Assembly: GCA_964387075.1 (NCBI GenBank)
Contig: CAYLVB010000006.1
Span: 186,001-250,000, forward strand
Direction: 5' to 3'
Source: PALSA-968 sp964387075
Lineage (GTDB): Bacteria; Bacteroidota; Bacteroidia; B-17B0; Aurantibacillaceae
Length of the DNA stretch: 64,000 nucleotides
Position numbers and translations under genes: made by a program. Below, piece after piece: positions 35,458 through 44,091 of this stretch. The notes beneath the pieces were generated by a model. It worked only from the letters and a program-made list of their open reading frames with translations. It was not told the origin of the DNA and searched no databases. How positions within the stretch are numbered: position 1 is the stretch's first letter; each line of letters begins with the position of its first letter.

Positions 35458-36169
35458 AAAAAAAACCGTTTTAATTTTAGGGGCATTGCTCCTGATTATT
35501 TCGTGTGATAGAAATGTTAAGAATAATGACACTAAGTTTAAAGAAACTTCAATCTCTACTTTTGGAGAAAAGGAATATATAAACCTCCTAAAATTGGCTT
35601 CGGATACAATTGAAATGCGTAAACTAAGTAATATCATTGGCTCCGCAGATACAACATATTCTGTAACAAAACTTGATAGCCTTATTTGTATAAATAAAAA
35701 CAAGAACCGGTTTATAAGTTGCATTCATAATTATGGATCCGGATTAAACAGAACTGCCACTTCAGATGGATTAAAAATTTTTTACGGCGAAAAAATAAAT
35801 TCGAATTGGCATTTCTTTTATGGCGCTAGCATTGTTATTCCAAGAGAAATGGCTCCAAATCATGATAAAAGACAACCGCTTTCTTATACGGAGCTACACC
35901 ACATCGCCCTTAAGGAAGTATATGCCCCTTATCTAACAGAAAATGGTGAAATAAATGAGGATTGGTTTATTAGCCACTTTGAAGGCCCCGGATGGGGATT
36001 TTTTGATCAACAAGAAAAATTCGACTGGATGCTAAAAGGAAAAAGATTTAAGACCAAGAAAGAATATTTCGAGTATGCTCATATGCACCAAATATGGGAG
36101 ATGTGGGCCAACCGCGATACCACCCAACCCATCAAGCTTCTTCTGAAAAAAGATACCCTTGTTCCCTAG
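35438..36169 (+). CDS. Small lipoprotein, candidate immunity protein for the upstream toxin-like protein
   Basis: 243 residues. The N-terminus (DIRKKTVLILGALLLIISCD) is a lipoprotein signal with the lipidated Cys at about residue 23. The mature part contains IHNYGSGLNRTATSDGLKIFYGEK, FFYGASIVIPRE, LSYTELHHIALKEVYAPYL and an aromatic HFEGPGWGFFDQQEKFDW stretch; I know no family for it. It begins 20 bp before the end of the toxin-like gene and shares its low GC (16/60 by hand near the start). A lipidated periplasmic immunity protein is the expected partner for a periplasm- or membrane-acting hydrolase. The role is inferred from position and composition only. Confidence 0.65.
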   Translation: MLEKDIRKKTVLILGALLLIISCDRNVKNNDTKFKETSISTFGEKEYINLLKLASDTIEMRKLSNIIGSADTTYSVTKLDSLICINKNKNRFISCIHNYGSGLNRTATSDGLKIFYGEKINSNWHFFYGASIVIPREMAPNHDKRQPLSYTELHHIALKEVYAPYLTENGEINEDWFISHFEGPGWGFFDQQEKFDWMLKGKRFKTKKEYFEYAHMHQIWEMWANRDTTQPIKLLLKKDTLVP

Positions 36170-36192
36170 TTAAAAACAAGCCGGGTACGCTC

Positions 36193-36222
36193 TTTGTGGT
36201 TCCCAAAAATTCCCTATTTTTG
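36193..36222 (+). promoter_or_regulatory. Promoter of the small exported-protein gene
   Basis: TTTG at 36193-36196, an 18-bp spacer and TATTTTTG at 36215-36222, 21 bp before the ATG at 36244. This is a full-consensus Bacteroidota promoter. Confidence 0.6.
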
Positions 36223-36243
36223 GTAAACCATTTATGCCTAGCC

Positions 36244-36699
36244 ATGCGTAACCAAGCCTTTAGCCTTTCATTTTTATTGGTGTTGCTGTGCGGTATTGGC
36301 TACGGCCAGTCCACTATAGAGGTGGTTACCAAACTCACCTTTAAAGGCCAGCAGGTTAAGGATTACAAGGCGGCCGTACACAAGGGCAAAGCTAAATTGT
36401 GGGATACAGTTGTGGTGCAAAACCTCAAGCCCCAGTTCCTGGTGCTGGAGCCGGCGCAAAACTATACCATTTTCTTCTTAAAAGATACTTTAGCGCCCGA
36501 GTGCATCATTGTAGATACGCACCTGCCCGATGGCCTAAAACCCAAAAAATACCGCGTGTACGTAAACGTGGAGTTCGATCCGGCGCACAGCAAAGCAACC
36601 GCCGCAGGCGAGGATTTCCCCTCTGCCATTATCAATTACAGCAAAAAACTCAAGAACTTCGAGTATCATAAACAGTACCACAAGCAGGTGCATAAATAG
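36244..36699 (+). CDS. Small exported protein, function unknown
   Basis: 151 residues from ATG 36244, chosen because of the promoter just upstream and the signal peptide MRNQAFSLSFLLVLLCGIGYGQ. A longer frame starting near 36094 would run through the 3' part of the previous gene and is rejected. The mature protein is a ~130-residue beta-rich domain (VVTKLTFKGQQVKDYKAAVHK...RVYVNVEFDPAHSKA) of unknown family with a His/Lys-rich end. A hairpin terminator follows 36 bp downstream. Confidence 0.7.
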   Translation: MRNQAFSLSFLLVLLCGIGYGQSTIEVVTKLTFKGQQVKDYKAAVHKGKAKLWDTVVVQNLKPQFLVLEPAQNYTIFFLKDTLAPECIIVDTHLPDGLKPKKYRVYVNVEFDPAHSKATAAGEDFPSAIINYSKKLKNFEYHKQYHKQVHK

Positions 36700-36734
36700 C
36701 AGCCTCTGAACCACCCCCTTCGCTCACGCGAAGA

Positions 36735-36762
36735 CCCCTCCTTGAAAAGGAGGGGAGCTTTT
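36735..36762 (+). terminator. Stem-loop terminator
   Basis: Perfect 9-bp stem CCCCTCCTT / AAGGAGGGG with a GAA loop (36735-36755), followed by AGCTTTT. It lies 36 bp after the small exported-protein gene. Confidence 0.6.
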
Positions 36763-36956
36763 AGCAGCCAATACATTTAGTACGGATCTTGTATTTAGAT
36801 TCCCCTACTTTCACAGGAGGGGCTTTTTCCTGGTCCGCCGCAGCGGAACGAAAAAGCGGGGTGGTTTACTCCTTAGTAAGTCCTTTCTGCATCGTTTTAG
36901 AATTGCATTTTATTTGTTCGGTAGTCATTGCTATCACTTTTTCCCTAAATTGCCTC

Positions 36957-38411
36957 ATGAAATTCATCCTTCCGCTTCTTATCAGCAGCACTTGCCTGGC
37001 GCAGTCCATCAAAACCGATTACGGAGTTTATCCTGAGCCGCCACCACCAACAATTCCCGCGGCGGGGAATACCTTTGTGGATCCAACCTTTGGCACAACC
37101 TTGCTGCGCGTAACCGATGCCAACGACGGCAACGACAACATGCAGGCCTACTCCTACTGGCCCAGCTTCAATAAGAACTCAACTTTGCTCTATATTTTCA
37201 GCGTAGGCGGCTCGCCCACGCTCTACGATTTCGATACGCTTGGTTTTTCCATTTCTAACAAACGCGCCATGTTCCCAAGCAATCCTCCCGGCGACGGCGC
37301 CCCGAATGCCGAAGACGCTATCTGGAGCGGAACCTCTAACAACAAAATGCTCTGCCACACTTCCCAAAAACTGTATAGCTACGATGTGGTCAACGGAACC
37401 TATACGCTGCTGCATAATTTCGGCAACGACTATTCGAACCTCTACCTCCAGCAAATGAGCCGCTCCATCAACGACAGCGTTTTTGCTTTTACTTTCAAAG
37501 AAAATGTTAATTACACCAATGTGGGCTACATTACCTACCGGGTCGCTACCAACGCCGTGGATACCGGAAGCCTGTCGCTGGACGAAGTGCAGGTTGATAA
37601 AACAGGGAATTACCTTGTTATAAAAACAGGAAACTCCGGCGCCGGCGTGATTGAAGTGGAAATAAAGAACCTGCTGAACGGCAATATAGAATACCTCACC
37701 GATAACGGCCCCGATTACTCTCCCGGCCACTCTGATAACGGCATGGGCTTCGTGATAGGAGCCGATAACTGGAACAACGCCTACACCTTCCGCTCGCTGG
37801 CCAACCCGCACGTTTTTTACGACGTGCTAAATTACCAGAACGATTGGAGTATGGGCGATCATGTTTCCATGCTGGCTAATGATGAATCCTGGATCCTGGT
37901 AAGTACGTTCATTGCCAATACACTTCCAACGGCGGGTATTTTCCGCGATGAGCTTTTCCAGGTAGCAACCGATGGCAGTAAAGCGGTTAGAAGGCTATGC
38001 CACACCCATTCTGATTACCTCAACCAGAGCGGTGGCAACGCTTACTGGAGTTCGCCACGAGCCAACATCAGCCGCAACGGTAAATACGCCGTTTTTACCA
38101 GCAATTGGGGAAGTACAACCCGAAGAGACGTTTTTGTACTGCAAATACCGCTTGCCTCAACCACCGGAATTTCCGGGACCGCCAAAGATGGTTTTGAGGT
38201 TTATCCCAACCCGGCTACTGACAAGATTCAGGTCAAACTGCCTCAACGCTTATTGAATACGGAGGTAAATATCTTCGATCTTTTTGGAAGGCCGGTCTTT
38301 TCTAAAAAGTCAGTTTCTTCTTTGGAGGAGATCACTTTATCTGACCTTGAGCATGGAACTTACTTTCTAAGAGCGGGTGAACTCACAAAGAAGATAATCC
38401 TTACCAAGTAA
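36957..38411 (+). CDS. Secreted beta-propeller-like protein with T9SS type A signal
   Basis: 484 residues from ATG 36957 (MKFILPLLISSTCLAQ, a clear signal peptide). The long upstream extension of the frame is non-coding repeat sequence. Repeated motifs such as YWPSFNKNSTLLYIF, DAIWSGTSNNKMLC, YSPGHSDNGMGFVIG and WSSPRANISRNGKYAVFTS look like blades of a TolB/WD-type propeller. The C-terminus (VYPNPATDKIQVKLP...GTYFLRAGELTKKIIL) is a type A sorting domain for the type IX secretion system. Function unknown; possibly extracellular binding. Confidence 0.8.
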   Translation: MKFILPLLISSTCLAQSIKTDYGVYPEPPPPTIPAAGNTFVDPTFGTTLLRVTDANDGNDNMQAYSYWPSFNKNSTLLYIFSVGGSPTLYDFDTLGFSISNKRAMFPSNPPGDGAPNAEDAIWSGTSNNKMLCHTSQKLYSYDVVNGTYTLLHNFGNDYSNLYLQQMSRSINDSVFAFTFKENVNYTNVGYITYRVATNAVDTGSLSLDEVQVDKTGNYLVIKTGNSGAGVIEVEIKNLLNGNIEYLTDNGPDYSPGHSDNGMGFVIGADNWNNAYTFRSLANPHVFYDVLNYQNDWSMGDHVSMLANDESWILVSTFIANTLPTAGIFRDELFQVATDGSKAVRRLCHTHSDYLNQSGGNAYWSSPRANISRNGKYAVFTSNWGSTTRRDVFVLQIPLASTTGISGTAKDGFEVYPNPATDKIQVKLPQRLLNTEVNIFDLFGRPVFSKKSVSSLEEITLSDLEHGTYFLRAGELTKKIILTK

Positions 38412-38417
38412 CAGCCA

Positions 38418-38460
38418 TGTCCCCCGCTGGAGGGGGTGTCCGCCGGGGCGGACGGGGGAG
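38418..38460. repeat. GC-rich double hairpin repeat
   Basis: CCCCC-GCTGGA-GGGGG followed by the palindrome GTCCGCCGGGGCGGAC, between two convergent genes. It is of the same type as the GC-rich stem-loops at 29275, 30016 and 36735. Confidence 0.5.
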
Positions 38461-38461
38461 G

Positions 38462-38492
38462 AAAAAAAAGAACCCCCGCTTACGGGCGGGGG
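38462..38492 (-). terminator. Terminator of ftsZ and the dcw cluster
   Basis: On the minus strand a stem CCCCCGC/GCGGGGG (38473-38479 with 38486-38492) is followed by a T-run (38461-38469 is poly-A on the plus strand). It lies 70 bp beyond the ftsZ stop codon. Confidence 0.7.
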
Positions 38493-38562
38493 CTTGTCTA
38501 TGTTTGGTTGCAAAAGCCTATTCATCCGCCATAGCTTTTGTTGCTGCGACGGCGGGGTCTAA

Positions 38563-40290
38563 CTAGTCTACATTGTCATGTAGATAATTATTGGGGCGTA
38601 TCTCCGTCTTCTTATCGTCGCTTTCTCCCAGGGTGTAACGAGATACGTTGCTTTCTTTGCTGAAATTGGTCTCGTCTAATTTGATGTTCTGGCGCTGGAA
38701 GCTGGGTTCCTTCTCCAGCTCCATCAAGCCTTCGGGAGATTTTAATTTCAGGGTGATATCTTTCAGTTTCTTGATACGCTCTTGTGCCAGGCGGATACGC
38801 TCTTCACGCTCCAGCTTGCTATTCTCTTCGGCAGATAATTCCTGGACTTCGTCTTTAACAGGAGCTTCTGTTTTGTTCACAATAGAGATCTCTTTCAGCT
38901 CCATGGTGATCTGCTCTTCTTCTTCGGCCACGAAATCAGGTTGTTCGTCTACTTCGTCTGTAATATCAGAAGTGTTCTCCGTACTGCTGCTGATCACGAA
39001 CTCAACCTCGCGGGCAATGTTTTCTTCCTGCACTTCAGTAGTAGCCGTAAAAGTAACCGACTCGATATAGGTTTCTTCGTTATCGTTGGTCTCTTCAGCC
39101 ACAGGCTCTTCCACCACAGGTTCTTTCACTACGATCGCTTTCACTTCTTCCTTAATGATCAGGAAAGGCTCTTCTGTTTTTTTCTCTTCCTGTACCACTT
39201 CTTCTATCACCTGCTCGATGTTTGTTTGAATAACCGCGTTTACAGGCTCCTCAACAACGGTAACTTTGCTCTCTTCCAGTACGGTCACCACTTTCTCGGG
39301 CTGGCGGTGAGGCTCAAATCCTTTAGGCGCGTTGCTTTGGAAACCGGTAGCTATAATGGTTACACCAACGTTATCTCCTAAAGTAGGATCGATGCCGTAA
39401 CCGGTGATCAGCTCAGCGGTATATCCGCTTGCTTCCTGGATATAATCCGTGATCTCTCCGAACTCATCCATGCTGATATCGTCACTGCCGCTCATGATAT
39501 TCAAAAGCACGTGACGGGCACCACGGATGTTATTATCGTTCAATAAAGGAGAATTCAATGCTTGTTCAACGGCACGGATCGCACGACGCTCGCCGGAAGC
39601 AGTTGCAGTACCCATAATGGCCACGCCGCTGTCTTTCATCACGGTCTTCACATCGTTGAAGTCAACGTTGATATGCAAATGCATGCTGATGATCTCAGCG
39701 ATGGCGCGCGCGGCACCGGTCAATACGTTATCGGCATGCGCAAAAGCCTCGCTCATCTTCAGGTTACCGTAGATCTCGCGCAGTTTATCGTTGCAGATCA
39801 CGAGTAAAGTGTCTACGTATTTTTTAAGTTCCTCTAAACCGTCTTCGGCCTGCTGTTTACGCTTCTTTCCTTCGAAACCAAAAGGCATGGTAACGATACC
39901 CACGCAAAGAATGCCCATTTCGCGGGCTACTTTAGCGATGATAGGAGCGGCGCCGGTTCCGGTTCCGCCACCCAAACCTGCAGTGATGAACACCATCTGG
40001 GTTCCGTCTGATAAATATTTGCGGATCTCATCGATGGTCTCGATGGCCGAGTTCTTACCCATTTCAGGAATAGCGCCGGCACCCAGGCCTTTGGTAAGAG
40101 CAGCGCCGAGTTGAATGCGGTTGCCAATAGGGCTCACATCGAGCGCCTGTTTATCGGTGTTACAAACAACGAAGTCAACGCCTTTGATACCGGCTTTGAA
40201 CATGTGGTTCACCGCGTTGCTTCCGCCTCCGCCCACACCAATTACTTTGATGATTGAGCCCGGGTCGTTCTGAATTTCAAATTGAATCAT
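38563..40290 (-). CDS. ftsZ: Cell division protein FtsZ
   Basis: 575 residues, the tubulin homologue that polymerises into the division ring. GTP-binding motifs: IGVGGGGSNAVNHM near the N-terminus, CNTDKQAL, and the tubulin signature AGLGGGTGTGAAP at residues ~104-116. After the conserved core (to about residue 330) comes an unusually long acidic, Glu/Val-rich linker of some 230 residues, ending in a conserved-looking tail (IRPNNYLHDNVD) that should bind FtsA. Last gene of the dcw cluster. It is separated from ftsA by 207 bp containing a strong hairpin, so independent control is likely. A clear TAnnTTTG promoter was not found. Confidence 0.97.
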   Translation of the reverse strand: MIQFEIQNDPGSIIKVIGVGGGGSNAVNHMFKAGIKGVDFVVCNTDKQALDVSPIGNRIQLGAALTKGLGAGAIPEMGKNSAIETIDEIRKYLSDGTQMVFITAGLGGGTGTGAAPIIAKVAREMGILCVGIVTMPFGFEGKKRKQQAEDGLEELKKYVDTLLVICNDKLREIYGNLKMSEAFAHADNVLTGAARAIAEIISMHLHINVDFNDVKTVMKDSGVAIMGTATASGERRAIRAVEQALNSPLLNDNNIRGARHVLLNIMSGSDDISMDEFGEITDYIQEASGYTAELITGYGIDPTLGDNVGVTIIATGFQSNAPKGFEPHRQPEKVVTVLEESKVTVVEEPVNAVIQTNIEQVIEEVVQEEKKTEEPFLIIKEEVKAIVVKEPVVEEPVAEETNDNEETYIESVTFTATTEVQEENIAREVEFVISSSTENTSDITDEVDEQPDFVAEEEEQITMELKEISIVNKTEAPVKDEVQELSAEENSKLEREERIRLAQERIKKLKDITLKLKSPEGLMELEKEPSFQRQNIKLDETNFSKESNVSRYTLGESDDKKTEIRPNNYLHDNVD

Positions 40291-40446
40291 GGTATGAATA
40301 TTTGAATAAAAAAATTTCTAATACAATTGCGCTAATTTCCTGAATGTAAAGGCTGTTTTGAAGGAGGCCCGGGCATAGTTTTAAACCACCCGCTGTTAAT
40401 TGCCTCCATTGGGAAATAGTGGTTTTCAAGTGAATATGGCCAAAGA

Positions 40447-40468
40447 AAAGGGTCCCGAAGGACCCTTT
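40447..40468 (-). terminator. UUCG-loop hairpin between ftsA and ftsZ
   Basis: The minus strand reads AAAGGGTCC-TTCG-GGACCCTTT: a perfect 9-bp stem closed by the exceptionally stable C(UUCG)G tetraloop, 30 bp after the ftsA stop. A short TTTTC follows. It probably terminates or processes the long division-cluster transcript before ftsZ. Confidence 0.6.
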
Positions 40469-40497
40469 CTACACCCCTGAAACAGGGTTTTTTAACA

Positions 40498-41877
40498 TTA
40501 ATCCATGTCGTCACGCAGCCAATCGGCCACCTTGGAACTGAAATTTTCGAAGAATTTACCTCTTGTTTTGCTGCTGTGGTTGGCAGTCTTCTTCTTACGG
40601 GTATCCTCTTCTTCCTCTTCCAACACCTCCATTTTAGCGCCCGCCGTACTCGGCATTTTGCGCATATCTTCCTCCATTTTACGGAGACCCATCATCACTA
40701 AACCAACGCCCGTAGAGAACATAGGATTGGTGACATTCTCGCTGCTTTTTGCCAGGTGCTCGTTGGGAGTACCGATACGGCAATCCATACCTACAAAATA
40801 CTCTACTAATTGAGGCAGGTGTTTCAGTTGCGCGCCACCACCGGTAACTACGATGCCTGCTGCCAGTTTTTTCTCGTAACCGCTGTTCTTGATCTCGTAC
40901 ATTACAAAGGCGAGGATCTCTTCCATACGTGCCTGGATGATATGGGCCAGGTTCTTCACAGAGATCTCTTTATGCGGGCGACCACGCAGGCCGGGAATAG
41001 AAATTACTTCGTTCTCCTGGTTCTCGGCTCCTAATGCCGATCCGAACTTTGTCTTCAGAAGTTCGGCCTGGCTGCTGATGATGGAACATCCTACCTTAAT
41101 ATCTTCGGTAATGATATTACCTCCCAAAGGAATTACGGCGGTGTGACGAATGATCCCATCATAGAAAATAGCGATATCCGTTGTACCACCCCCAATATCC
41201 ACCAACACAACGCCCGCTTCCTTTTCTTCATCGCTCAAACATGCGTCGGCAGAAGCTAAGGGCTCGAGGTTCAGGTCAACTACTTTCAGGTTGCTGCGGT
41301 CAACGCATTTGTAGATATTCTTTACAGCCGAAACCTGCCCGGTGATGATATGGAAATTTCCTTCCAAGCGAACGCCCGCCATGCCAATTGGGTTGCGGAT
41401 GCCTTGTTCGTGATCTACGATATAATCCTGCGGTATTACGTGGATGATCTCCTCGCCCGGCTGCATCACCAAACGGTGCATGTTATCGATCAGGTAATCC
41501 ACATCTTTTTGCGCTACTTCTTCATCGGTAGTTCCCTGGCGCATGATCATGCCGCGGTGCTGCAAACTTTTTATATGCTGGCCGGCTATGCCCACCACTA
41601 CTTCGTTGAGCTCACACACTTGCTCGAGCTTGAACACCTGGGCCTCACCGGCCGAGTTCTTAATGGTAATGTCTTTCGACAAAGCATCCACCACGGCTGC
41701 CTTTATAGATCGGATGGTGTCTTCGATGTTCGAAACAACTCCGCGCTTAACGCCCAGCGAAGGCGCTTTGCCAATGGCGAGTATTTCAATCTTTCCATAC
41801 TCGTTCTTGCGGCCCACGATCGCGGCGATCTTGGTGGTTCCGATGTCTAAGCCTACTACGAAGTCTGATGCTTCCAT
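40498..41877 (-). CDS. ftsA: Cell division protein FtsA
   Basis: 459 residues of the actin/Hsp70 ATPase family: VVGLDIGTTKIAAIVGR (phosphate-1), VLVDIGGGTTDIAIF (phosphate-2), VVTGGGAQLKHL (adenosine motif), with the SHS2/1C domain between. It tethers FtsZ filaments to the membrane through a C-terminal amphipathic helix, here within FFENFSSKVADWLRDD. Preceded 7 bp upstream by ftsQ. Confidence 0.97.
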   Translation of the reverse strand: MEASDFVVGLDIGTTKIAAIVGRKNEYGKIEILAIGKAPSLGVKRGVVSNIEDTIRSIKAAVVDALSKDITIKNSAGEAQVFKLEQVCELNEVVVGIAGQHIKSLQHRGMIMRQGTTDEEVAQKDVDYLIDNMHRLVMQPGEEIIHVIPQDYIVDHEQGIRNPIGMAGVRLEGNFHIITGQVSAVKNIYKCVDRSNLKVVDLNLEPLASADACLSDEEKEAGVVLVDIGGGTTDIAIFYDGIIRHTAVIPLGGNIITEDIKVGCSIISSQAELLKTKFGSALGAENQENEVISIPGLRGRPHKEISVKNLAHIIQARMEEILAFVMYEIKNSGYEKKLAAGIVVTGGGAQLKHLPQLVEYFVGMDCRIGTPNEHLAKSSENVTNPMFSTGVGLVMMGLRKMEEDMRKMPSTAGAKMEVLEEEEEDTRKKKTANHSSKTRGKFFENFSSKVADWLRDDMD

Positions 41878-41884
41878 ATTGTAT

Positions 41885-42712
41885 TTATTTAATGTTTGTT
41901 GTTTTTTTGGTGCACACTACCTGGTTCTTGTATTTCAGGTTGATCACCGAATATTTCTCCCAGCTGTTGCTGCTGTTCAATCCTTCGGTGTAAAACGTCC
42001 TTAATTTTTCAAACTTTATGGCAATATCTTCTACCTTACCAAAAAGGATCTTTTGATCGCCGATGGCAGGATACAGTTCAATTTCTCTCTCCGCGTTCAC
42101 ATAAGCCTGGGTGATCAAACTGTTCATGAGCGAATCAGAAGCAAGGTATTTGGCCAATTCGTAAATATCATCCAGCACCGAAGCATTGCTTAAAGCCGAA
42201 TCCTTCTGAATTTGAGGGATAGCCATGTTGTAGAATTGCGCGTATTGCTCGGTGATCAGTCCGTTCACCAAAAGAACGCGCGCCGTATAATGATCGGCCA
42301 GAGGCATTAAGGTTGCTTTGTTATCGATGTAAAAACTTTCACCCTCCAGGTTCATTACCCTTACAATAGGTTTACGCTGTGTGATATTGATGGTCACGTC
42401 GCCATTCACATTCACAGCCACATCCGCGCCGGCGATCGATGGATGCGCGTTCAAAGCCCTTTCCAGATCATATACATTGATCTCGTGCATGGGCTGGCCA
42501 ACCAAAGTATCGTTGCGGTCCTTCAATAATTTCAAAATATCATCTTCATCCACAAAACTATTGTCTTCATCCTGGTTTATGATGATGGTTGGTGTTTTCC
42601 CTTTCACGAACTGCTGGCGGTCGCTCACAAACCCCAAAGTAAATACCAGGGCCGATGAGCCAATGACCCATAAGCACACATTCCGTATTTTCTTCCAGTT
42701 TATCTTTTGCAT
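41885..42712 (-). CDS. ftsQ: Cell division protein FtsQ
   Basis: 275 residues: short cytosolic N-terminus, one membrane helix (NVCLWVIGSSALVFTLGFV), then a POTRA-like domain (DEDDILKLLKDRNDTLVGQ...LERALNAHPSIAGADVAVN) and a beta domain (VTINITQRKPIVRVMN). It links the early Z-ring to the septal synthase proteins FtsL/FtsI. Its start overlaps the end of murC by 13 bp. Confidence 0.92.
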   Translation of the reverse strand: MQKINWKKIRNVCLWVIGSSALVFTLGFVSDRQQFVKGKTPTIIINQDEDNSFVDEDDILKLLKDRNDTLVGQPMHEINVYDLERALNAHPSIAGADVAVNVNGDVTINITQRKPIVRVMNLEGESFYIDNKATLMPLADHYTARVLLVNGLITEQYAQFYNMAIPQIQKDSALSNASVLDDIYELAKYLASDSLMNSLITQAYVNAEREIELYPAIGDQKILFGKVEDIAIKFEKLRTFYTEGLNSSNSWEKYSVINLKYKNQVVCTKKTTNIK

Positions 42713-44091
42713 TTCTTCTCTTTCAGCAATTTCTCTATCGGTTCAACCAGCGTATCAATATCTCCTGCGCCCAATGTCATCAGTACTTGTGTATCATGCG
42801 TTTTCAGGAACTCCAGCACTTCATTCTTCTTCACCACCTTCTTGTTCTTAGAGCTCATCTTCCCTAGCAACATCTCCGAAGTGATGCCCGGTATCGGTAA
42901 TTCTCTGGCGGGATAGATATCCAGGAGAATACATTCATCCAGCATATCCAAACTCTCCGCGAACCCATCGGCGAAATCCCGGGTGCGGGTAAAAAGGTGC
43001 GGCTGGAAGATGCCGGTCACTTTTCGGTTGGGGTAAAGCGCCTTAGCCGCCCCAATGGCAGCCTTCAGCTCTTCAGGATGATGCGCGTAATCATCGATGT
43101 AAACGAGCTCCTTCGTTCTCACATGATAATCGAAGCGACGTTTCACACCGCCAAAGCTCAGCAGGGCCTTCTTAATGGTGTCGTTATCAATTTTCAAAAG
43201 CTGCGCAACCGCGATGGCAGCCGTAGCATTCTCAATATTGTGTACACCGGGAATTCCCAGTAAAGCATGATCAAAAGACGACAAAGAACTTTTTACATCG
43301 AAATAAAAATCAGCATCGTGGATCTCTATGTTTTTGGCATAGAAATCCGCTTCTAAATTTACAGCATACGTATGCCGCTTTGCTTTGAGGGTTAAGGTGT
43401 TATCAACAGATTTCTTAACAATCAATTGGTTGGTGACCTGCCCGGCGAAAAGCGTGTAGGATTCGTGCATGAAACTTACGTTGCCGTAAATATCAAGATG
43501 ATCGGCATCTACACTGGTGATAACCCCTATATAAGGATGCAGGGTTAGGAAGGAGCGGTCGTATTCATCGGCTTCAACCACTACATAGGTATTGTCACCC
43601 TCCGGCTTTCCCAGAAGCAGGTTTGTATTGTAATTTTTGGTGATGCCACCCAGAAAAGCGTAAACGTTGAAGTTGGCTACTTTTAATATATGCGCTACCA
43701 GCGACGAAGTTGTGGTCTTGCCATGAGTTCCGGCAACGGCGATGGTCTTGAACTGCTTTGTGATCTCGCCCAGGACCTCCGACCGTTTTTTAATGGTATA
43801 ACCGTGTTTTTGGAGAAAAACGTATTCGGCATGCTCTTTTGGAACCGCGGGCGTATAAACTATAAGTACTTCCTCCTTTTTGTAGTCGGCCAATAAATGT
43901 TCGAGGTATTCGGGGTTTTCGTCGAAGTGACATGCTATTCCTTCGTCGTGGAGCTCGGTGGTTAAAGTGGTTGGAGTTTTATCATAACCGGCTACGGTTA
44001 GTTTGTAATGATTGAAATAGCGGGCCAGTGCGCTCATGCCGATGCCGCCGATGCCGAGGAAGTAAACTAATTTATGGTCTAATAGCTTCAT
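42700..44091 (-). CDS. murC: UDP-N-acetylmuramate--L-alanine ligase
   Basis: 463 residues. GIGGIGMSALARYF (Rossmann fold, UDP-MurNAc), IAVAGTHGKTTTSSL (ATP P-loop), VVEADEYDRSFL (metal-binding acidic residues), IPGVHNIENATAA and DDYAHHPEELKA are all present. The ligase adds L-Ala to UDP-MurNAc, the first step of stem-peptide synthesis. The start codon overlaps the murG stop (ATGA). Confidence 0.97.
   Translation of the reverse strand: MKLLDHKLVYFLGIGGIGMSALARYFNHYKLTVAGYDKTPTTLTTELHDEGIACHFDENPEYLEHLLADYKKEEVLIVYTPAVPKEHAEYVFLQKHGYTIKKRSEVLGEITKQFKTIAVAGTHGKTTTSSLVAHILKVANFNVYAFLGGITKNYNTNLLLGKPEGDNTYVVVEADEYDRSFLTLHPYIGVITSVDADHLDIYGNVSFMHESYTLFAGQVTNQLIVKKSVDNTLTLKAKRHTYAVNLEADFYAKNIEIHDADFYFDVKSSLSSFDHALLGIPGVHNIENATAAIAVAQLLKIDNDTIKKALLSFGGVKRRFDYHVRTKELVYIDDYAHHPEELKAAIGAAKALYPNRKVTGIFQPHLFTRTRDFADGFAESLDMLDECILLDIYPARELPIPGITSEMLLGKMSSKNKKVVKKNEVLEFLKTHDTQVLMTLGAGDIDTLVEPIEKLLKEKKCKR

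Noticed and set aside
36094..36243. Upstream extension of the small exported protein
   Set aside because: Overlaps the preceding lipoprotein gene, and a consensus promoter and signal peptide place the start at 36244.
40291..40340. Search for a TAnnTTTG promoter directly before ftsZ
   Set aside because: The minus strand holds an AT-rich stretch but no match to the consensus with a spaced TTTG; not claimed.
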